A stretch of DNA of 64,000 nucleotides from contig NZ_FNSV01000005.1 of NCBI RefSeq assembly GCF_900105905.1, positions 7,502,001 to 7,566,000 on the forward strand, read 5' to 3'. A program made the translations under genes and the position numbers. Of this stretch, positions 7,656 to 15,854 are shown one piece after another. The stretch comes from Rhodococcus koreensis (GTDB taxonomy: Bacteria > Actinomycetota > Actinomycetes > Mycobacteriales > Mycobacteriaceae). Below the pieces are notes generated by a model, which saw only the letters and a program-made list of their open reading frames with translations, did no database searches and was not told the DNA's origin. How positions within the stretch are numbered: the stretch's first letter is position 1; the number at the start of each line of letters is the position of its first letter.

Positions 7656-8831
7656 TCAGTTGCCGTCCTTGTCTTTGTCCTTGTCCTTGGTCTTGCCGTT
7701 CCCGTTGTTGCCGTTGCTGTTTCCCGGACCCGTCTTCGGGGCGTCGGCCGGCGGGGCCGGTGCGACGGGTTCGACGTCGACGGTGCCGCTTGGGGGAGCT
7801 ACGGGCGCCGGGGGCGGGGCGACGGCGGTGGTGCTCGGGCCGGGATCGACGGTGCCGTTCTGATTCTGCGACGCGATGGCCAGTGCCGCCACGGCGGCGG
7901 CCACCAGCAGAGCGGCGACGGCGGCGATGATCACGCCGGTCCGCCCCGGTCGCCGACGCTGGGGTGCCGGCGGGTGAACGGGTGTGGCGGGCGTGAATGC
8001 CCTCGTCGGCGGCGGGTGTGCGACGGGCGTTCCGAGAACGGCGGCCCGCATCGACTGGGCGTCGGCGTGCCGCTGCCGCGGATCGCGGGACATCGCACGT
8101 TCGATCGTGTGCACGAGGTTCGGGTCGGCGTCCGGACGCACCACGTGGAGAGGTCGGGCCGCCCCGTCGGTGATGGCCCGGGCGAGCGACAGGATGTTGT
8201 CGCCGGCGAACGGCCGGTGCCCGGCCAGGGCTTCGTAGCCGACGACGCCGACCGCGTACAGATCGTCGGCGGTCGTGGCGGGTGTGCCCAGGATGCGATC
8301 CGGACTGAGATAGGCCACGGTGCCCAGCACCTGTCCCGTCGCCGTGTGGTCGGACGCCGCGCTCTTCGCGATGCCGAAGTCGGCGACCTTCACCGTGCCC
8401 GACGCGGTGAACAGCACGTTCCCCGGTTTGATGTCGCGGTGCAGGATCCCGGCACCGTGCGCAGCGCCGACGGCGGCGAGCACGTCGGCAAGGATCGACC
8501 GCACCCGCGCGTCGGGTAGGGGTCCGGTGGCGATCTCGTCGGCGAGGGTTCGCCCGGGCAGGCGTTCCATCACGATGTAGGCCACTCCCGCGTCCTCGCC
8601 GCAGTCGTGCACCGCGACCACGTTCGGGTGGTTCAACGTCGCGGCCAGCCGGGCCTCGGCCTCGAACCGCCGGCGGGTGTCGGGGACGGACGCGAGTTCG
8701 GGGCGCAGCACCTTGATCGCGACCGGGCGCTCGAGGCGCAGGTCCCACCCGTCGTGGACGTCGGCCATGCCGCCTCGGCCCAGCACTCCCCGCAGCTGGT
8801 ATCGACCTGCGAGAAGTGCGGACACAGACAT
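7656..8831 (-). CDS. Transmembrane serine/threonine protein kinase (Pkn type)
   Basis: This is a 391-aa Hanks-type kinase. The kinase domain covers residues 11-270: glycine loop GRGGMADV, catalytic Lys40 in AIKVL, HRDIKPGN with Asp133, DFG at 151-153, activation segment with Thr-rich DHTATGQVLGTVAYLSPD (SPD instead of APE). A proline-rich linker leads to one membrane helix (about 299-320), then an extracellular tail of about 70 residues without PASTA or other sensor domains. The tail is Pro/Ala-rich and ends in an alternating Lys-Asp run (KTKDKDKDKD) encoded by a simple repeat. The gene stands alone, divergent from the next pRiA4b ORF-3 gene, so its signal and targets are unknown. Confidence 0.93.
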   Translation of the reverse strand: MSVSALLAGRYQLRGVLGRGGMADVHDGWDLRLERPVAIKVLRPELASVPDTRRRFEAEARLAATLNHPNVVAVHDCGEDAGVAYIVMERLPGRTLADEIATGPLPDARVRSILADVLAAVGAAHGAGILHRDIKPGNVLFTASGTVKVADFGIAKSAASDHTATGQVLGTVAYLSPDRILGTPATTADDLYAVGVVGYEALAGHRPFAGDNILSLARAITDGAARPLHVVRPDADPNLVHTIERAMSRDPRQRHADAQSMRAAVLGTPVAHPPPTRAFTPATPVHPPAPQRRRPGRTGVIIAAVAALLVAAAVAALAIASQNQNGTVDPGPSTTAVAPPPAPVAPPSGTVDVEPVAPAPPADAPKTGPGNSNGNNGNGKTKDKDKDKDGN

Positions 8832-8892
8832 GCCTTCACGCTATCGTCACCACTTGTGCCGGACACTTCTGCCTCCCGCCTACCATGACGCC

Positions 8893-10290
8893 ATGACCGC
8901 TTCGGGTAAACGCCGACACCTGTCCGTCGTTCCTGACGTGCCGGTGATCGTCCGGCCGTCCGAACGGCGGGGCCGCCGCCGCGTCGCGGGCTACCACCTG
9001 CGTATCGAACTCGACGAGGTGTCGCCGCCGATCTGGCGCCAATTCGTGGTGCCGTCGAACCTGCGGCTGCACGAGTTGCATCCGATCGTGCAGACGATCA
9101 TGGGCTGGCAGGACAGCCACCTGCATTCGTGGGTCGGCGGTGAGCCGCCCGCGTCGGAGCGCTACGACATGCGCGAGAGCATCGAGGAGGGTTTCGCCGA
9201 CGAGGAAGACGAGTTGTGCGAGGACGCGGTGCGGCTCGATCAGGTGCTCGCCGAACCGGGGGAGCAGCTGTCCTATCTGTACGACTTCGGCGACGGCTGG
9301 GAGCACACGATCGTGCTCGAACGGATCGACACCGACGCCTCGGAGCCGACCGTCACCTGCCTCGCCGGCGCCCGCGCGTGCCCGCCCGAGGATTGCGGCG
9401 GACCGGGCGGATACGACGACCTGCTGAAGGTCCTCGCGACGCCGTCGCACCCCGGTCATCACGACGCCGGGGCGTGGGTCGGGCCGGGCTTCGCACCCGA
9501 ATCGTTCGGCGTCGACACCGTGAACCGTGGCCTGCGGATCGAAGCGGTCATCCGTGACCACGGGCCGGTGACGGATTCGAAGTTCGCGGCACTGCTGCGA
9601 CGGATCCCCCATCAAGCTGCCCCGCAAGTCTTTTCGCTTCTCGAGCGCGCCCACCTCACCGACCGGCTGGGCGACATCCACGAAACGATCGAAGCGGCGA
9701 CATTCCACCTGCGGTGGTTCCTGAACCGCATCGGTCCCGACGGCATCACACTGACCCAGGCGGGCTACCTGCCACCGGCCGTGGTGGCGGAGATGCGGCG
9801 GGAACTGCCGGGCTTCGACGACTGGCCCGCCACCAGCAACCGCGAGTCGGATCAGCGGCCGGTCCACCTGCTCCGCGAATACGCCAAGACCCTCGGACTG
9901 GTGCGCAAATACAAGGGCAAACTGATTCGCACCAATCTCGGCTCCGCGACGGCAAGCGATGCAGGTCGGCTGTGGGCACACCTTCTCGACCGGCTGCCAC
10001 TGGCGGACGAGCCCATCGAGCGGGAGGCCGGATACCTCGTGCTCCTCACCCTCGCCGCCGGCACCACGTCGGACGAACGCCGGGACGTCATCGCCGAAGG
10101 CCTCGCCGCCCTCGGCTGGCAGACGAGCGACGGGACCATCGTCGGCCGGGAAGAACTCTTCTGGATCGCCCGCCCCACGATTTCGTTCCTCGAACTCACC
10201 GGCGCCATGGTCGAGGGCTGGGTCCAGCGCGACCAGCCGATGGACCCCGTCTGGGGCCGCCTCTTCGCGCAGATGGTGCTGTCGATGTAG
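8893..10290 (+). CDS. pRiA4b ORF-3 family protein, domain at the N-terminus
   Basis: A 465-aa protein with the start chosen at ATG 8893 (MTASGKRRH), because the frame upstream is antisense to the kinase gene. Residues about 30-220 are the pRiA4b ORF-3-like domain (PPIWRQFVVPSNLRL, GWQDSHLHSW, LSYLYDFGDGWEHTI, ED-C-GGPGGYDDLL, AGAWVGPGFAPESF). The remaining 240 residues are a helical region that includes LTQAGYLPPAVV and LLREYAKTLGLVRKYKGKLIRTNLG, a pattern often seen attached to this domain. The function is not known. The protein at 2494 has similar parts in the opposite order. Confidence 0.82.
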   Translation: MTASGKRRHLSVVPDVPVIVRPSERRGRRRVAGYHLRIELDEVSPPIWRQFVVPSNLRLHELHPIVQTIMGWQDSHLHSWVGGEPPASERYDMRESIEEGFADEEDELCEDAVRLDQVLAEPGEQLSYLYDFGDGWEHTIVLERIDTDASEPTVTCLAGARACPPEDCGGPGGYDDLLKVLATPSHPGHHDAGAWVGPGFAPESFGVDTVNRGLRIEAVIRDHGPVTDSKFAALLRRIPHQAAPQVFSLLERAHLTDRLGDIHETIEAATFHLRWFLNRIGPDGITLTQAGYLPPAVVAEMRRELPGFDDWPATSNRESDQRPVHLLREYAKTLGLVRKYKGKLIRTNLGSATASDAGRLWAHLLDRLPLADEPIEREAGYLVLLTLAAGTTSDERRDVIAEGLAALGWQTSDGTIVGREELFWIARPTISFLELTGAMVEGWVQRDQPMDPVWGRLFAQMVLSM

Positions 10291-10520
10291 GTGGGCGACG
10301 GGCCCGATTGTTGTCCCGAGAGTCGAACATGCAGCGGGGCAGCCGTATTCGAATCGTGCGATAGTTACGACTGCTCTCGCGGTGAGTCGGTCGTGTGAAC
10401 GACACCGGTCGAAGCGGAGCGAGTTCGGGCCGCATGTGTCGGGGCCTTCTGCTTTGATACGACGCAGGGGGAGGCTTTCGACGATCCCCTGTCGTGGTTG
10501 GTCGCGAGCAAGGGAAGGTG

Positions 10521-10979
10521 ATGGCGATGGTCGATTCCACCGAGTTGCCCGAGGTTTCGTGGGCGGGGATGGTCGAGTGGTTGACGGGTTCGCTGGTCGA
10601 TCAACCGGTCGCGCTCATCGTCGAGATCGGCCCGAACAGTTACGTCGGTGAAGACGACGACCAGGAAGTCGTCTGCGCGCAGATTCAGGTTCTGGCCGAT
10701 GGTGTGTTGATGCTGCGCCGATCACGCGTCGAACTCGGGCACCTGCTGCTCGCCGACTATTCCACCGAGAACCTGCCACTCGACATCTGGCAGTTCGACG
10801 GCCACTTCGAAGACTGTACGGACGGGTATCTGTTCAGCCGCGACGCAAACCTGATCGCGAACACGTGCGTTGCCTGGTTCCGGGACAATTGGGGCACCCG
10901 GTCCACCAGTGAACTCGGATGCTCCTACCGGTTCCCCGACGAATTGCTACCGCCCGCCGATGGCACCGATGTATTCTGA
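10521..10979 (+). CDS. Hypothetical protein, 152 aa
   Basis: The start is placed at ATG 10521, 3 nt after the purine-rich GGGAAGG; GTG 10494 upstream is in frame but lacks a ribosome site. The protein is acidic and soluble, without signal peptide or membrane helix. It has an alternating strand pattern (ALIVEIGPNSYVGE, VCAQIQVLADGVLMLRRS) followed by LPLDIWQFDGHFEDCTDGYLFSRD and a C-terminal helix with WFRDNWG. I do not recognise a family. The 230 bp upstream hold no gene that I can support. Confidence 0.65.
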   Translation: MAMVDSTELPEVSWAGMVEWLTGSLVDQPVALIVEIGPNSYVGEDDDQEVVCAQIQVLADGVLMLRRSRVELGHLLLADYSTENLPLDIWQFDGHFEDCTDGYLFSRDANLIANTCVAWFRDNWGTRSTSELGCSYRFPDELLPPADGTDVF

Positions 10980-11016
10980 ACTCTTCGCTTCGCGCGGAGT
11001 CACCATCGGAGGCGGC

Positions 11017-11205
11017 ATGCCTACCCACCACCCCTCACGTACTTACCGCGGTTGCGCGCTCTGCTCCCCGCGCAAGCGGCGCGGCATCGGTGTCGCAGCC
11101 CGCGAGACCATCCCCACGCTTCGCAAGCTCGGCAAGTCTCGCAGGCTCAACCGCCGCGACCTCGGTGATTACGCCGACGACCTGCGGGAACGCAACGAAC
11201 GGTGA
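11017..11205 (+). CDS. Small basic protein, 62 aa
   Basis: The ATG at 11017 follows a good CGGAGG site by 5 nt. The product is strongly basic: THHPSRTYRGCALCSPRKRRG, then TLRKLGKSRRLNRRDLGDYADDLRERNER. One CxxC pair (CALC) is present, too few cysteines to bind zinc alone unless it dimerises. Composition suggests nucleic-acid or ribosome binding. It lies 38 nt after the previous gene and 69 nt before dinB, so it may share transcription with either. The family is unknown to me. Confidence 0.6.
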   Translation: MPTHHPSRTYRGCALCSPRKRRGIGVAARETIPTLRKLGKSRRLNRRDLGDYADDLRERNER

Positions 11206-11274
11206 CCGCGCCCCCGTCCGGGATCTCCGCAGATTCCGGGGATCTCGGACGGATGGGTCGGGCACACTGGTCCC

Positions 11275-12318
11275 ATGAGTACTCCGCCGCGTCGCCGGTG
11301 GGTGCTGCATGTCGATCTCGACCAGTTCATCGCCGCAGTCGAGGTGCTGCGGCACCCCGAGCTGCGGGGACGTCCGGTCGTCGTGGGTGGTCGTGGGGAT
11401 CCGACCGAGCGTGCGGTGGTGTCGACGGCGTCGTACGAGGCGCGGAAATTCGGTGTCGGGTCCGGGATGCCGATGCGGATCGCGGCACGGAAAATTCCCG
11501 ACGCCGTGTTCCTCCCTGTCGACGCCGAGGCGTACATGGAGGTGTCGGCGGTCGTGATGGACACCCTGCGGAAGCTGGACGTGGTCGTCGAGGTGATGGG
11601 CTGGGACGAAGCGTTTCTCGGTGTCGAGACCGATGATCCGGAGGCGTTCGCCCGAACCATCCACGACGCCGTCCTCGAAGCAACAGGGCTGCACTGTTCA
11701 GTCGGCATCGGCGACAACAAGTTACGGGCCAAGATCGCGACGGACTTCGGCAAACCGCAGGGCATCTACCGGCTCACCGAGGCGAACTGGTTCGCCGTCA
11801 TGGGGGAGCGCCCCACCGATGCGCTGTGGGGGATCGGTAAGAAGACCTCGAAAAAGCTTGCCGCGCTCGGTATCAATACGGTGCGCGAACTCGCCGACGC
11901 CTCGGATCAGGAGTTGGCCGCGACGCTCGGGCCGACTATGGGTCCGTGGTACGCCAGGATCGGTCGCGGAATCGATCTCTCCCCGGTGTCCGCGGAACCG
12001 TGGGTGGCGCGGTCGCACAGCCGGGAGACGACGTTTCAGCAGAACCTCGCTGGCCGGGAGGCCGTCACCGAGGAGATCCGACGCCTCGCCGCCCGGGTCC
12101 GGGAGGACATCCTCGCGGAGAACCGGAAGGCGGTGCGAGTGGCGTTGAAGGTGCGCTACGCCCCGTTCGACACCCACACGACGAGCAAGCCACTACCCGA
12201 GCCGACGTTCGATCCGGACGTGATCGCCGACGCGGCGGCAGCATTGGTCGACCGCCTCGACCACGAGCGGGAAGTCCGGCTCCTCGGGGTGCGATTGGAG
12301 ATGACCCCACCCACGTGA
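11275..12318 (+). CDS. dinB: DNA polymerase IV (Y-family translesion polymerase)
   Basis: This 347-aa protein carries the Y-family palm: HVDLDQFIAAVEVLRHPELRG with the first catalytic Asp residues, RAVVSTASYEARKFGVGSGMP (typical of the family), and GWDEAFLG as the second catalytic DE pair, replacing the commoner SIDEAYLD. A helix-hairpin-helix thumb is seen in LWGIGKKTSKKLAALGINTVREL, and the little-finger domain occupies the last 110 residues. It copies past damaged bases with low fidelity. No beta-clamp motif is evident at the extreme C-terminus (it ends LLGVRLEMTPPT). The stop codon is embedded in a palindromic repeat. No SOS box was identified upstream. Confidence 0.93.
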   Translation: MSTPPRRRWVLHVDLDQFIAAVEVLRHPELRGRPVVVGGRGDPTERAVVSTASYEARKFGVGSGMPMRIAARKIPDAVFLPVDAEAYMEVSAVVMDTLRKLDVVVEVMGWDEAFLGVETDDPEAFARTIHDAVLEATGLHCSVGIGDNKLRAKIATDFGKPQGIYRLTEANWFAVMGERPTDALWGIGKKTSKKLAALGINTVRELADASDQELAATLGPTMGPWYARIGRGIDLSPVSAEPWVARSHSRETTFQQNLAGREAVTEEIRRLAARVREDILAENRKAVRVALKVRYAPFDTHTTSKPLPEPTFDPDVIADAAAALVDRLDHEREVRLLGVRLEMTPPT

Positions 12319-12357
12319 GTGCCAAAGCGTGCCCGAGGACGCTTTGCCGCTCACGTG
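12312..12357. repeat. Intergenic palindromic repeat, copy 4; likely bidirectional terminator
   Basis: CACGTGAGTGCCAAAGCGT pairs with ACGCTTTGCCGCTCACGTG. The left arm contains the TGA of dinB (12316-12318), and the right arm ends at the base before the stop codon of the convergent hydrolase (12358), so the repeat exactly fills the junction. Confidence 0.9.
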
Positions 12358-13356
12358 TCAGCGGCGGGCGAAGACGGCGGGTTCGCTGTCCGGTACCTGG
12401 GCGACGAGGTCGCGGGCGACGAGGTGCCGAAGGTGTGCCGCTGCCTCGGACAGTGCCATGCCCTTGCCCATGGGGGAGATGTCGGCCCACGGCTTGTACC
12501 ACTTCATGCGCTCGGCGACCTGCCACACGGTGATCTGGTCGTCGCCGAAAGCCTTGTACAGGTGGTCGAGTCGCTCTTCGTGGTGCTCGATGAGTTCGCC
12601 GGCGCGGCCCGCGACGTCGTCGATGGGGATGCCGTGCGCGCCGAGCCCCCGGGTGATGTTCATCGTCTGGACGCGGCGCAGCGAGTCCATGAACTCGGCG
12701 AGGGCGTCGCGTTCCTCGAGCGGGTAGACGAAGTTGCCGACGTGCGGCGTCGTCTTCTGCAGGACGTGGTCGCCGGTGAACATCACGTCGGCGTCTTCCA
12801 GATAGAAGCAGATGTGGCCCGGGGTGTGGCCGGGGGTGTAGACGGCGCGCAGGCCGCGACCGGTGAGGGCGATGAGTTCGTCGTCGACGAGGACACGGTC
12901 GGGGGCCGAATCTGGACCCGCAGGCGGTTTCCCCGACGCGGACTTCTCGAACGCCTCCAGATCGGCCGGGGCCGCGCCGGCCCGTGTCATGTTGGCCTTC
13001 TGGAAGTCCAGCCACTCGGGGCCGTGGCCGGTCGACATGTGCTCGAACATCTCGTGATCGGATTCGTGCATCGCAATCCAGGCCCCGGAGGCCTCTCGCA
13101 CCCGCCCGCACAGACCTGTGTGGTCGGGGTGGAAGTGGGTGAGGACCACGCCTTCGACATCCTTGACCGAGTGCCCGATGGCCTCGAGCCCGGAGGTGAG
13201 GCCTGCCCACGCATTGTCGTCGTCCCAGCCGGCGTCGACGAGGATCAGGCCGCCGGGCGATTCCATCGCGTAGACGAGTGTGTGACCAAGGGGATTGTCG
13301 GTAATCGGGACCGGAATCTGGAAGATCCCGTCACCGATGGGCGCTGCGTCGCTCAT
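12358..13356 (-). CDS. MBL-fold (metallo-beta-lactamase superfamily) hydrolase
   Basis: A protein of 332 aa from ATG 13356; the ATG at 13362 is only 2 nt from the GAGG ribosome site, so the second ATG has the better spacing. The metal-binding signature is complete: THFHPDHTGLCG (HxHxDH) near residue 78, YTPGHTPGHICFY with the third His, and FTGDHVL with the bridging Asp. These enzymes hydrolyse thioesters, lactones or phosphoesters with a di-zinc or Fe centre. A C-terminal helical segment (ELIEHHEERLDHLYKAFGDDQITVWQVAERM) matches the lactonase-like subfamily that also includes some CoA-thioester hydrolases. The substrate is unknown. An inverted repeat lies in its leader. Confidence 0.9.
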   Translation of the reverse strand: MSDAAPIGDGIFQIPVPITDNPLGHTLVYAMESPGGLILVDAGWDDDNAWAGLTSGLEAIGHSVKDVEGVVLTHFHPDHTGLCGRVREASGAWIAMHESDHEMFEHMSTGHGPEWLDFQKANMTRAGAAPADLEAFEKSASGKPPAGPDSAPDRVLVDDELIALTGRGLRAVYTPGHTPGHICFYLEDADVMFTGDHVLQKTTPHVGNFVYPLEERDALAEFMDSLRRVQTMNITRGLGAHGIPIDDVAGRAGELIEHHEERLDHLYKAFGDDQITVWQVAERMKWYKPWADISPMGKGMALSEAAAHLRHLVARDLVAQVPDSEPAVFARR

Positions 13357-13376
13357 GTGCATACCTCGTTGCCTAG

Positions 13377-13394
13377 AGGAACAAATTAGTTCTA
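13377..13394. promoter_or_regulatory. Candidate operator before the MBL-fold hydrolase gene
   Basis: AGGAAC-AAATTA-GTTCT forms a short inverted repeat about 20 nt upstream of the start codon on the minus strand, in an AT-rich patch. Its position fits a TetR-type operator. No regulator is encoded next to it. Confidence 0.35.
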
Positions 13395-13586
13395 CTTACC
13401 TTCATAGTGACCTTTCAGCGCGGATTGCGATACCGCGGGTCCCGATTAGCGGTCCGGCATGCCCGTGACCTGGCGCTTTTGTGCGAAAGCCGACCCGGAG
13501 ACCGGAATACCCACTGGAAGCCGGATGCTGTGGAATGCTCCACTCGGACCAGCTTTCACATGCTCGCGTTGCGACAGGAGACTGCT

Positions 13587-14468
13587 TTGACCACAAACCT
13601 CGTTCGATCACGGCGCCGGTGGTACACAACCGGAATGTGTGGACTCGCCGTAGTCGGCGCCTCGGGGCTGCTCGCCCCCAGCCTGGCGGTTGCCGCGCCG
13701 GCCGCGCTGCCTGTCGGCTGCGTGCAAGGCATCGGAACCCAGGTGACCTGCACATTCACTTCAACCGGCAGTGCGCAGTCGTTCACGGTCCCCGACGGCA
13801 TTACCAGCTTGGCGGTGACGGCAACGGGCGGACGTGGTGGAAACGGTGGTCAGATCCTCGGCGGTGCCGCGGCTGTCGCGACCGGGCGGTTGACGGTCGC
13901 CGCAGGTGACGCGCTGTACATCCAGGTCGGCGGGAACGGCGGTGACGGCACCGGGCTGGCCGGATACAACGGCGGCGGAGCCGGTGGCACCGGTGCCGGT
14001 GGGGGAGGAGGGGCGTCCGACGTTCGCACAGGCTCGGGTGAGCTGGCGGATCGTCAGATCGTCGCGGCAGGCGGCGGCGGCGCGGGCGACACCTATATCG
14101 GTGGCGCAGGGAACCTGACCCCGACCGGCCCCGACGGCCAAGCGGGCGGCGGCGGGGGAGGCGGCGGCGGTGCGACCGGCGTCGCTGGTGGCGTCGGAGG
14201 CAACGGTGGCAGTGACCCGCACGGTTCGCCGGGTGAAGCCGGAATCGGAGGCGCAGCGGCAGGCGCGAGTGGCGGCGGTGGCGGCGGCTGGTTCGGCGGT
14301 GGCGGCGGCGCCGACAACTACGGCGGTGGCGGAGGCGGCGGTGGCTCGTCCTACGCGCCGGGCGGAACACTCGCGACCGCAGCGGCGGACGCAGCACCGA
14401 CTGTCATCATCACCTATGGGCAGGGCTCGGGAACCGGATCACTCGGAAACCTGTTCGGCAGCAGCTGA
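13587..14468 (+). CDS. Secreted glycine-rich protein
   Basis: The best ribosome site, ACAGGAG, precedes a TTG at 13587 by about 6 nt, giving 293 aa; an ATG at 13560 is the alternative. The N-terminus is a signal peptide (RSRRRW, then a hydrophobic core, ending AVAAPAA). The mature part opens with a beta-rich stretch containing SFTVPDGITSLAVTATGGRGG, a start shared by a glycine-rich secreted family in actinobacteria. It then continues as about 180 residues of Gly/Ala-rich repeats reminiscent of PE_PGRS tails but without a PE domain. No LPXTG or transmembrane anchor is present. It is probably exported by Sec to the cell envelope; the role is unknown. Confidence 0.85.
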   Translation: MTTNLVRSRRRWYTTGMCGLAVVGASGLLAPSLAVAAPAALPVGCVQGIGTQVTCTFTSTGSAQSFTVPDGITSLAVTATGGRGGNGGQILGGAAAVATGRLTVAAGDALYIQVGGNGGDGTGLAGYNGGGAGGTGAGGGGGASDVRTGSGELADRQIVAAGGGGAGDTYIGGAGNLTPTGPDGQAGGGGGGGGGATGVAGGVGGNGGSDPHGSPGEAGIGGAAAGASGGGGGGWFGGGGGADNYGGGGGGGGSSYAPGGTLATAAADAAPTVIITYGQGSGTGSLGNLFGSS

Positions 14469-14520
14469 TCTCGACTCCTGTGCTGGAGACGTGAGAGATC
14501 GCAAGCCGACTCGACGACAT

Positions 14521-14557
14521 CGGCGGCAGCCCGGAACTCTCGTCCGGGCTGCCGCCG
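14521..14557. terminator. Strong terminator hairpin between convergent genes
   Basis: CGGCGGCAGCCCGG pairs with CCGGGCTGCCGCCG around a 9-nt loop, followed by ATTTTCGT on the plus strand. It lies 52 nt after the glycine-rich gene and 13 nt before the stop of the carD-like gene. Confidence 0.9.
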
Positions 14558-14569
14558 ATTTTCGTGTCG

Positions 14570-15082
14570 TCAGACTGCAGCGACCGCCGCGGGAGAGTCG
14601 GCGGATTCGTAGATAGCTTCGATGCGGCGCCGAGTCTCGTCCGGGTCGGACTTCATCGCGAGGACGAGTTCGGAAATGACGAGCTGCATCGCGTGCTCGA
14701 GCTGCCGCTTCTCGCCGGCCGAGAGGGGCTTTTCCTGTGAACGGGTCATCAGATCGCGGATGACTTCGCTCACCGTGAAGATTCCACCCACGGTCAGCTT
14801 TTCCTGATTGGCCTTGAACCGACGAGACCAGTTCGACGGGTCGTCCACCGTCGGCCCACGCAGGATGTCGAAGACTCGACCAACTTCATCGTTGTTGATC
14901 GCGTTCCGAACGCCGATGGCCTCGGCTTTCGCGACCGGGATCTCGATGGACAGCCCGTTCTGAGCGACTTCGAATTGCACGTAATCAGTGGGTAGATCGT
15001 TGAACATCCGGGTCGTGAGCTTTGTGACTGTCACGGACCCATGGTGCGGGTACAGGAAAATATCACCGATATTGAGATTCAT
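14570..15082 (-). CDS. CarD/CdnL-family RNA polymerase-binding regulator
   Basis: This 170-aa protein has the RNA polymerase-interacting domain at the N-terminus (IGDIFLYPHHGSVTVTKLTTR, the TRCF-like Tudor fold). The C-terminal helical DNA-binding domain is marked by the near-invariant SNWSRRFKANQEKL, VSEVIRDLMTRSQEKPLSAGEKRQLEHA. Family members bind the beta subunit and alter open-complex stability at promoters. The conserved Trp that wedges into the -10 region is represented in NWSRR. The sequence is divergent enough to be a second, accessory copy rather than the essential one. The ribosome site GGGTAGG lies about 7 nt before the ATG. The gene is divergent from a TetR gene. Confidence 0.9.
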   Translation of the reverse strand: MNLNIGDIFLYPHHGSVTVTKLTTRMFNDLPTDYVQFEVAQNGLSIEIPVAKAEAIGVRNAINNDEVGRVFDILRGPTVDDPSNWSRRFKANQEKLTVGGIFTVSEVIRDLMTRSQEKPLSAGEKRQLEHAMQLVISELVLAMKSDPDETRRRIEAIYESADSPAAVAAV

Positions 15083-15102
15083 TGATTACCTACCCTTCGC
15101 AT

Positions 15103-15132
15103 ACATTATGACACACGCTGCCATGTTGACAA
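15103..15132 (-). promoter_or_regulatory. Promoter for the carD-like gene
   Basis: Reading the minus strand, TTGTCA (15132-15127), an 18-nt spacer and TAATGT (15108-15103) resemble a SigA-type promoter. It lies 20 nt upstream of the ATG. Its -35 box overlaps the -35 candidate of the divergent TetR gene. Confidence 0.6.
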
Positions 15133-15154
15133 CGGATGTCCGGATGTGAACGAT
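15126..15154 (+). promoter_or_regulatory. Weak promoter candidate for the TetR gene
   Basis: TTGACA at 15126-15131 is a perfect -35 box; the hexamer 17 nt further on, AACGAT, matches the -10 consensus at three positions. The -35 shares five bases with the divergent promoter. Confidence 0.4.
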
Positions 15155-15193
15155 CGACGCGTGGGGTTCTCCTACCGATAACGAAGGCCGTTG

Positions 15194-15829
15194 ATGACCA
15201 GAATCGAAGTGTTCCCCGTGCCGTCTGACCTGCCCGTCGGCCCGTTGGGGTTGCGGGAGCGGCGACGTGAGCAGACGAACGTGGAGATCAGTGAGACTTC
15301 GCTCACGCTGTTCGAGCGCAAGGGCGTCGAGGCCACAACCGTCGGGGAGATCGCGCAAGCAGCGGGCGTGTCTCAGCGCACATTCTTTCGATACTTCGCC
15401 ACGAAGGAAGAGGCCGCGCTCCGGGACCACTGGGCCTTCGAGGCGGTCGTGGCATCACGGCTCGACCAACTCGACTCGACCCTCTCGCCGAGGCTCGCAT
15501 TGGAGACGTCCTTCGTGGACGCATTGGTGACGTACGCGGACAGCTCGTCGACACCCTGCCGGCGATTGCTGCGGGTGAACAGGCTCATCAAGAAAGAGCC
15601 TGCGCTGCGTGCTGTGCTGGCGCGCGAGAGTGTGCGGCGGACGGCGGCCCTGGTCGATGCGGTGTCGAAGAGATTCGACTGCTCCGACCTACAGATTCGT
15701 CTGGCGGTCGACGTGTCGGTCGCCGTACTCCGGGCGGCGTTGGAGACGTGGGTGGATCGGTCCTCCACCGACGAGACGGCGAGCCTCCCCGAGATCTATT
15801 CCTCGGCAAGAGGACTCGCGCGCGCGTGA
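15194..15829 (+). CDS. TetR-family transcriptional regulator
   Basis: A 211-aa protein from ATG 15194 (a TTG lies directly before it), with GAAGG 6 nt upstream. The N-terminal helix-turn-helix is clear: LTLFERKGVEATTVGEIAQAAGVSQRTFFRYFATKEE (about residues 38-74), the typical TetR pattern with F-x-x-K-G and TFFRYF. The C-terminal half is the variable ligand domain. Such proteins usually repress their own or a neighbouring gene until a small ligand binds. The divergent carD-like gene, whose promoter overlaps, is the obvious candidate target, but no palindromic operator was pinned down. Confidence 0.9.
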   Translation: MTRIEVFPVPSDLPVGPLGLRERRREQTNVEISETSLTLFERKGVEATTVGEIAQAAGVSQRTFFRYFATKEEAALRDHWAFEAVVASRLDQLDSTLSPRLALETSFVDALVTYADSSSTPCRRLLRVNRLIKKEPALRAVLARESVRRTAALVDAVSKRFDCSDLQIRLAVDVSVAVLRAALETWVDRSSTDETASLPEIYSSARGLARA

Positions 15830-15854
15830 TCGGACGCGTCCCGCCGGAGCTGAC

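Noticed and set aside
10300..10400. tRNA-like look of the CCCGAGAGTCGAACATGCAG stretch after the second pRiA4b gene
   Set aside because: It resembles a reversed T-arm, but no cloverleaf with acceptor and anticodon stems could be formed around it.
13920..14360. Repetitive GGC/GGT-rich stretch as a possible repeat array or CRISPR
   Set aside because: The repeats are codon-level Gly/Ala repeats within one secreted protein; there are no spacers of even length and no cas genes.
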